Shown here one piece after another: positions 59,855 through 64,000 of a stretch of DNA of 64,000 nt. Both the position numbers and the translations under genes were made by a program. Within the stretch, counting starts at the first letter, position 1; each line of letters opens with the position of its first letter. The notes under the pieces were generated by a model. It was not told where the DNA came from. It was given only the letters and a program-made list of their open reading frames with translations, and ran no database searches. Origin of the DNA: Moryella indoligenes (GTDB lineage Bacteria > Bacillota > Clostridia > Lachnospirales > Lachnospiraceae); assembly GCF_030812885.1 (NCBI RefSeq), contig NZ_JAUSTO010000011.1:1-64000 (forward strand), written 5' to 3'.

Positions 59855-60879
59855 TGCGCAGTAATTTTTTTAGACAATTGGAGGAACTGAATCCAAATGC
59901 GGAGAATCGCACATTGACGGTGCTGTCCGGCGAGAGGAGGGGGCTTCGCTTTCTCTATTCCGGTGGGAAGCAGCTCTTTCCGAAGGCGGGGGAGGCCGCT
60001 TCACCTGTGAGCGCGGAGGAGTATGCGGCGCTTCCGGTGCGGGCGGCGCTGGTGACGGAGAGCGGAGAGCGCATTTACACGGAGCTTCTCACACAGGAGA
60101 AACAGCTCATCATCTGCGGCGGAGGACACGTCTCGCTGCCAATTATTCGTATGGCGCGCATGCTCGACTTTCGTGTGACGGTGCTGGAGGACCGGGAGGA
60201 ATTTGCGGAGCACGCAAGAGCGGCCGGAGCTTCTAAAGTGCGCTGCGGAAGCTATGAGACTCTGCTTGAAGAGATCCCGGGCGGCGCGGACACCTTCTTT
60301 GTGATCGTGACGCGCGCCCATCGCTTTGATCTCGACTGCCTGCGGGTGATTCTCCGAAAGCCCTGCGCCTATATCGGGATGATGGGCAGCAAGCGGAGGG
60401 TTGCAATGGTGATGCATACGCTCTCTGAGGAGGGAGTGCCCCGGGAACTGCTGGAGACCGTTCACTCGCCGATCGGTCTGAAGATTGAGGCGGAAACTCC
60501 GGAGGAGATCGCGGTCTCTGTCATTGCAGAGATTATTGCGGTAAAGAACCGGAATCCGCAGAGCTTCGGCTATCCGGCAGAACTGCTCTCAGAACTTCAG
60601 CGTGAGGAGAGAGAGGATTGCGTGCTTGCGACGATTATTTCCAGGCGCGGTGCAGCGCCGAGAACCACGGGCACCAAGATGCTGATCTTTAGGGAGCGCA
60701 CGATCGGAACCATAGGCGGCGGCTGCGCGGAGGGCTGGGTTCTCGCGACTGCGCAGGATATGCTGAGCGGGAGCGGAGAGACATTTTGCAGCGAGCGTCT
60801 GGATCTGAAGGCTATGGCTGAGGAGGAGGAGAGCATGGTCTGCGGCGGGGAGATAGAAGTTCTGCTGGAGTGCTTGTAA
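59854..60879 (+). CDS. XdhC/CoxI-family protein with domains in permuted order
   Basis: XdhC proteins help insert the sulfurated molybdenum cofactor into xanthine dehydrogenase-type enzymes. The usual order is an XdhC_CoxI domain followed by a Rossmann-like XdhC_C domain. Here the Rossmann domain comes first (QLIICGGGHVSLPIIRMARMLDF, residues about 85-225, with YIGMMGSKRR and HSPIGLKI), then the CoxI domain (about 245-341, with GAAPRTTGTKML, GTIGGGCAEG and MVCGGEIEVLLE). The ATG at 59854 fits GAGGGG better than the one at 59851. No molybdoenzyme gene is nearby, so its partner is unknown. Confidence 0.84.
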   Translation: MRSNFFRQLEELNPNAENRTLTVLSGERRGLRFLYSGGKQLFPKAGEAASPVSAEEYAALPVRAALVTESGERIYTELLTQEKQLIICGGGHVSLPIIRMARMLDFRVTVLEDREEFAEHARAAGASKVRCGSYETLLEEIPGGADTFFVIVTRAHRFDLDCLRVILRKPCAYIGMMGSKRRVAMVMHTLSEEGVPRELLETVHSPIGLKIEAETPEEIAVSVIAEIIAVKNRNPQSFGYPAELLSELQREEREDCVLATIISRRGAAPRTTGTKMLIFRERTIGTIGGGCAEGWVLATAQDMLSGSGETFCSERLDLKAMAEEEESMVCGGEIEVLLECL

Positions 60880-60952
60880 AGAGAGAAGAAAACGTATACA
60901 GTATGGTTAGTGACAGCATATTGTGTGTGACAAATCTGAAGAGATCGGGATA

Positions 60953-61957
60953 ATGATGGGGAGACGGAACAGAAAGAAGAGGGGCGCGCAGACATTCCCG
61001 GGAGTGGCTGCGCTTCTTTTCGTATTTGTCCTTGCGCTGCTGCTCATGCTGCAGCTGAGGCGGGAGCTCCGTAACAGCCGGGTTTATTCAGATTCTGTGG
61101 AGAAGTGGCGCCCCAGCGTGGAGCGCTGTGCAAAGCAGGAACATATTCCCCTCTACACGGACTGCCTCCTTGCGATCATGCAGGTGGAGTCCAATGGCGA
61201 GACGGATGATGTGATGCAGTCAAGCGAATCGCTGGGGCTCGAGCCGAATGCGCTGGATTCCGAGGCCTCAATTGCTCAGGGCTGCGCCTACTTTGCGATG
61301 CTGGTGCGCAGTGCGGAGAGCAACTATCTGGATCTCCAGAGCACAATTCAGGCTTATAATTTCGGCAAGGGCTATCTCTATTATGTGGCCTCAAATGGGG
61401 GCAGACACAGCAGAGAGCTGGCAGAGCAGTTTGCGGCGGAGCAGTCCGGCGGGGTGAAGAAGCAGTACAGAAATCCTGTGGCGCTGGAGGCAAATGGCGG
61501 GTGGCGCTATGCCTACGGAAATATGTTTTATGCAGAGCTGGTGAATGAGCTGCTTGATATGAGGAGAAAAGAGATGGAACTGAGTATCGTTTCGACTTTA
61601 CTGGTGCTGCTGGCGGCGGGAGAGAGCGCTGTATTGGCGGTGCTGGAGCTCCTTCTGCCGCATTCTGCGCTGAGCGCACAGCTCCTGCGTCTCGGAGAGC
61701 GGGAGCTGAAACGGCACAGCGTGCAGAAGCTGGTCCGGAACAGAGGGCTGCAGCACGGGATGGCGGCACTGCTTCTGCTCTATGGCTGCTTCGCGTCCTC
61801 CAACCCGCGGGAGTTCTGCGCGGCGGTGCTCGTCGCGCTGCTGGCATCGGCCTTTTACGGCGCGCTGAGTCTGGATCCGCTTATGCTGTTCTGGCAGGGG
61901 GGGCCCGCAGCGGTAGCGCTGACGAGTATACTGCTGACGAGTGGTCTGCCGTACTGA
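60953..61957 (+). CDS. Lysozyme-like (CwlT-type) muramidase fused to a small membrane domain
   Basis: A 334-residue protein. A membrane anchor (about 17-35) is followed by a CwlT-like lysozyme domain (about 45-180; LLAIMQVESNG with E79, DVMQSSESLGL, TIQAYNFGKGY). From about 207 there is a different segment of about 125 residues with three hydrophobic stretches. An ATG at 61574 inside the gene has AGGAG eight bases upstream, so the C-terminal part might also be made separately, or it may once have been a separate gene. CwlT domains occur on integrative elements, but no such genes are here. The ribosome site at 60953 is weak. Confidence 0.75.
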   Translation: MMGRRNRKKRGAQTFPGVAALLFVFVLALLLMLQLRRELRNSRVYSDSVEKWRPSVERCAKQEHIPLYTDCLLAIMQVESNGETDDVMQSSESLGLEPNALDSEASIAQGCAYFAMLVRSAESNYLDLQSTIQAYNFGKGYLYYVASNGGRHSRELAEQFAAEQSGGVKKQYRNPVALEANGGWRYAYGNMFYAELVNELLDMRRKEMELSIVSTLLVLLAAGESAVLAVLELLLPHSALSAQLLRLGERELKRHSVQKLVRNRGLQHGMAALLLLYGCFASSNPREFCAAVLVALLASAFYGALSLDPLMLFWQGGPAAVALTSILLTSGLPY

Positions 61958-61959
61958 AA

Positions 61960-62490
61960 TCAGCTTTTGGTATTTACTGCTTTGGGAAGTGCGTGCAGGG
62001 TGTTTCGGACATAAAACTTTGTGCAGCAGGAGATGAGAACGGACTTCAGCAGATAGACTCTGTCGTTTTCGGCAGTGATATCCTGAAAGTCCTTTTTTTC
62101 TTTGATACAGTACAGGACTGCCTCAAAGAGCTTGCAGAAACTGTTGTAGGCAGTGGAGAGCTTTGTGTTGTCCAGTGCGATGTCAATCAGAGCGGAAATA
62201 TCCTGTATGCTGTATACCTGCTTCAGGATGCAGAGAACCATGAGTGTTGCCACCTGTGTGCGGGTGTACTGCTTTTTAACCGGGGCAGGAATGATCTTCA
62301 TCTTGACATAATTGTTCAGCATGGCTCCGGTCAGTATCCCGGTGTCCCGCTTGCGTCCGGATTCGGGGTGCGAGCCGAGTACTGGTTCAAGTACCTGGGT
62401 GATCAGAGTTACGACCTGATCAGAGTAGAGCTCAATGCTTGGAAGCTCTGTCCAGCGCGGCAGAATCTGTGGCATTTCCTGGTTCATCAT
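61960..62490 (-). CDS. DUF1836 domain protein
   Basis: A 176-residue protein matching DUF1836 (LPRWTELPSIELYSDQVVTLI, ILTGAMLNNYVKMKIIPAPVKKQYTRTQVATLMVLCILKQVYSIQDI). The family has a MerR-like helix-turn-helix and is found in Clostridia, with unknown targets. AGGAGG precedes two adjacent ATG codons; either may be used. It is convergent with the lysozyme gene, two bases apart. Confidence 0.85.
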   Translation of the reverse strand: MMNQEMPQILPRWTELPSIELYSDQVVTLITQVLEPVLGSHPESGRKRDTGILTGAMLNNYVKMKIIPAPVKKQYTRTQVATLMVLCILKQVYSIQDISALIDIALDNTKLSTAYNSFCKLFEAVLYCIKEKKDFQDITAENDRVYLLKSVLISCCTKFYVRNTLHALPKAVNTKS

Positions 62491-62561
62491 AACCTCCTTA
62501 TAGTGAAGAATATTGTATGACTTCAGAATTGGAAGAAAATGAAAAACTTGCGGGTATCGCT

Positions 62562-63071
62562 TCAGGCTGTTTTGAGTATGCGCTTTTCTGCCATGGCCTT
62601 AAGGCGTCTGCGCATCGCGGAGAAGCCGGAGAGTACCTCATAGGAGGCGACGAGCTTATCCGCCATAATCAAGGTGAAGGCGAGGCGGCTGGTGGGGAGA
62701 TGCAGCGAAAGAGGAAACATATGTGCGCGTATCGCTCTGTCTTCTTCCTGTGTCAGGCCGAAAAGTCTGCCTGCATTGTCCGCGGCCTCCTCAGGATGAT
62801 AGAAGCAGTAGAGTCCCGGATGATCATTTTTCTGATAATAATTTACATAGCAGAGATCGTGAAGCAGGCCGATCTTTACGGCGCTTTCGACATCCACCCC
62901 GGTCTTTTCGGAGAGCCATATCATGCACACTGCAACGCGGAGACAATGGTCATAGGTGTTGGTGTAGACATGACGCGGAAAGTCCAGCAGGCGGCGGAAG
63001 TCCTCGCTCTCAAGAATCTGCCGTGCGGCGGGAGCATTTTCCAGCACATAGTTTCTGTAGTCTTCGTTCAT
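62562..63071 (-). CDS. HD-domain protein (predicted phosphohydrolase)
   Basis: A 169-residue HD-superfamily protein: H in YDHCLRVAVCM, the HD doublet in IGLLHDLCY, then H in DRAIRAHMFP. It resembles small phosphohydrolases of unknown substrate found in Clostridia. I start at 63071 with GGAG upstream; a start 13 codons earlier has no site. It is followed by DUF1836 in the same orientation. Confidence 0.8.
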   Translation of the reverse strand: MNEDYRNYVLENAPAARQILESEDFRRLLDFPRHVYTNTYDHCLRVAVCMIWLSEKTGVDVESAVKIGLLHDLCYVNYYQKNDHPGLYCFYHPEEAADNAGRLFGLTQEEDRAIRAHMFPLSLHLPTSRLAFTLIMADKLVASYEVLSGFSAMRRRLKAMAEKRILKTA

Positions 63072-63317
63072 AGGCACTCCAAATGGTATGAGAAGCTTTG
63101 CAGACCGCATATTGCGGCCTGCAAAGCAGTTGATATAATCCAGAGTTTTCAGTATAGCCCAGATTTTTAGGGAGAGCTAGAGTTTTACATAAATTTAAGA
63201 AATGAACAGCTCTTGCAGGGCGGAGGTCTGCGCAGTACGCTATATACAGAAGAGAAGCTGCAGCCTGTCCCGCAGGGCAGATCTGCTTTTATTTCCAGCT
63301 ACAGGGAGGAAATGAAC

Positions 63318-64000
63318 ATGCCAAAAGTTTCAATTATCATACCGGTCTATAACGCAGAGCAGGTATTGGAGCGCTGTGTGGACAGCGTGCTCGCTCAGGA
63401 ATTTAAGGACTTTGAGCTGCTCCTCATGGACGACGGGAGCACAGATGGTACGGCGGCGATTTGCGACGCCTATGCGGAGCGGGACGGCCGGGTCAGGGTG
63501 ATACATAAAGAGAACAGTGGTGTCTCCGACACGAGAAATCAGGCGCTGCGTCTGGCGGGAGGGGAATATCTTCAGTTTCTCGACGCGGACGACTGGATTA
63601 CGCCTGAAGCGACGCGTCTCTTTGTCCGAGCAGCGGAGGAGAGCGGAGCAGAGCTGGTGGTCTCGGACTTTTACCGTGTGGTGAAGAACTGGAGCTCACA
63701 CAAGGGTTCGATTGAGGAAGAGGGGGTACTCACGCGGGAGCAGTTTGCGGACTGGATGGCAAAGAGCCCTGCGGATTATTATTACGGTGTGCTCTGGAAC
63801 AAGCTCTATCGCCGTGCCCTTGTGGAGCGCCATCAGCTGCGCATGGATCCGGAGCTTCGCTGGTGCGAGGACTTTATTTTCAATCTGGAATACATACTTC
63901 ATACAAAGCACATCTGCATTCTGCGCGTGCCGCTCTATTACTACGTGAAGACAGAGGGCTCGCTCGTGCAGCGGGGCCTGAATATCGGCAGTATTGTCCG
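63318..64000 (+). CDS. Glycosyltransferase family 2 (partial, runs off the window)
   Basis: A GT2-fold nucleotide-sugar transferase beginning MPKVSIIIPVYNAEQVLERCV, with LLMDDGSTDGT, NSGVSDTRNQAL and the catalytic LDADDW (D-x-D) at the end of the first 90 residues. GGGAGG lies eight bases before ATG 63318. About 227 codons are in the window and no stop occurs, so the gene continues beyond 64000. It probably begins a surface-polysaccharide cluster. The 63100-63317 stretch has no gene. Confidence 0.85.
   Translation, partial: MPKVSIIIPVYNAEQVLERCVDSVLAQEFKDFELLLMDDGSTDGTAAICDAYAERDGRVRVIHKENSGVSDTRNQALRLAGGEYLQFLDADDWITPEATRLFVRAAEESGAELVVSDFYRVVKNWSSHKGSIEEEGVLTREQFADWMAKSPADYYYGVLWNKLYRRALVERHQLRMDPELRWCEDFIFNLEYILHTKHICILRVPLYYYVKTEGSLVQRGLNIGSIV

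Noticed and set aside
59036..60879. Treating trpXYZ and xdhC as a single molybdenum-transport operon
   Set aside because: The upstream T-box has a TGG specifier and the permease is LivH-like rather than molybdate-type, so tryptophan is the better explanation; xdhC overlap shows only co-transcription.
60953..61574. CwlT-like lysozyme as sign of an integrative conjugative element
   Set aside because: No other conjugation genes are in the window and the neighbours are housekeeping.

Overview
The window is chromosomal DNA of an anaerobic Gram-positive bacterium, most likely a Lachnospiraceae member of the Clostridia. The evidence is the gene order recJ-apt...relA-MBL hydrolase-hemZ-hisS-aspS, an oxygen-sensitive ribonucleotide reductase (nrdD/nrdG), a tryptophan T-box ahead of a trpXYZ-type transporter, strong AGGAGG ribosome binding sites with frequent GTG starts, and a base composition that looks well above 50% GC. 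I cannot name the species. An oral genus such as Stomatobaculum is only a guess.

Layout. 1-1136: 3' end of a 23S rRNA, tRNA-Gly, then a short AT-rich island with a phage-derived JAB/MPN fragment. 1325-9363: S66 carboxypeptidase, 2-hydroxycarboxylate transporter, a radical-SAM-like protein lacking two cluster cysteines, an SDR, thioredoxin reductase, a barnase-like lipoprotein and recJ. 9455-24706: apt, a six-gene cobalamin cluster (cobO, cbiD, a cbiJ-cbiE-cbiT fusion, cbiA, cobU, cobS), then relA, MBL hydrolase, hemZ, hisS, aspS. 24900-32399: two-component system, nrdD/nrdG with a putative NrdR box pair, EamA-like protein, enolase. 32628-36581: a 1317-residue secreted surface protein with C-terminal choline-binding-type repeats, followed by a tandem structured repeat. 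36850-45543: yeiH/lysR pair, ArsC-like protein, an azlC/azlD deletion relic, threonine aldolase, YczE-like protein, DUF134-NifX regulator with a frameshifted ferredoxin-type gene, orphan HicB, ABC-F ATPase, tRNA-Leu, Sel1 protein. 45584-54124: divergent bioB/bioY under a BirA-type operator, YitT protein, lon, an extracytoplasmic flavinylated reductase, DUF1624 protein. 54206-64000: TraX, flavodoxin-trmD, Trp T-box with trpXYZ, permuted XdhC, lysozyme-membrane fusion, DUF1836, HD protein, and a glycosyltransferase running off the end.

How it fits together. Most of the window is housekeeping. Accessory character is concentrated in the AT-rich phage scrap, the barnase lipoprotein, the surface protein with its repeats, and several genes caught in decay or change (radical-SAM-like protein, azl relic, frameshifted ferredoxin, ArsC-like protein without its cysteine). 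Several regulatory circuits can be read directly: the Trp T-box, BirA operator, NrdR boxes, a palindrome ahead of the DUF134 regulator, and a dyad over the lon start site. I found no insertion sequence, integrase, CRISPR array or complete prophage, and no strong candidate for a wholly new multi-gene system. The best leads are the possible -1 frameshift in the ferredoxin gene, the cysteine-less radical-SAM homologue, the barnase without a visible inhibitor and the covarying 78-bp repeat.
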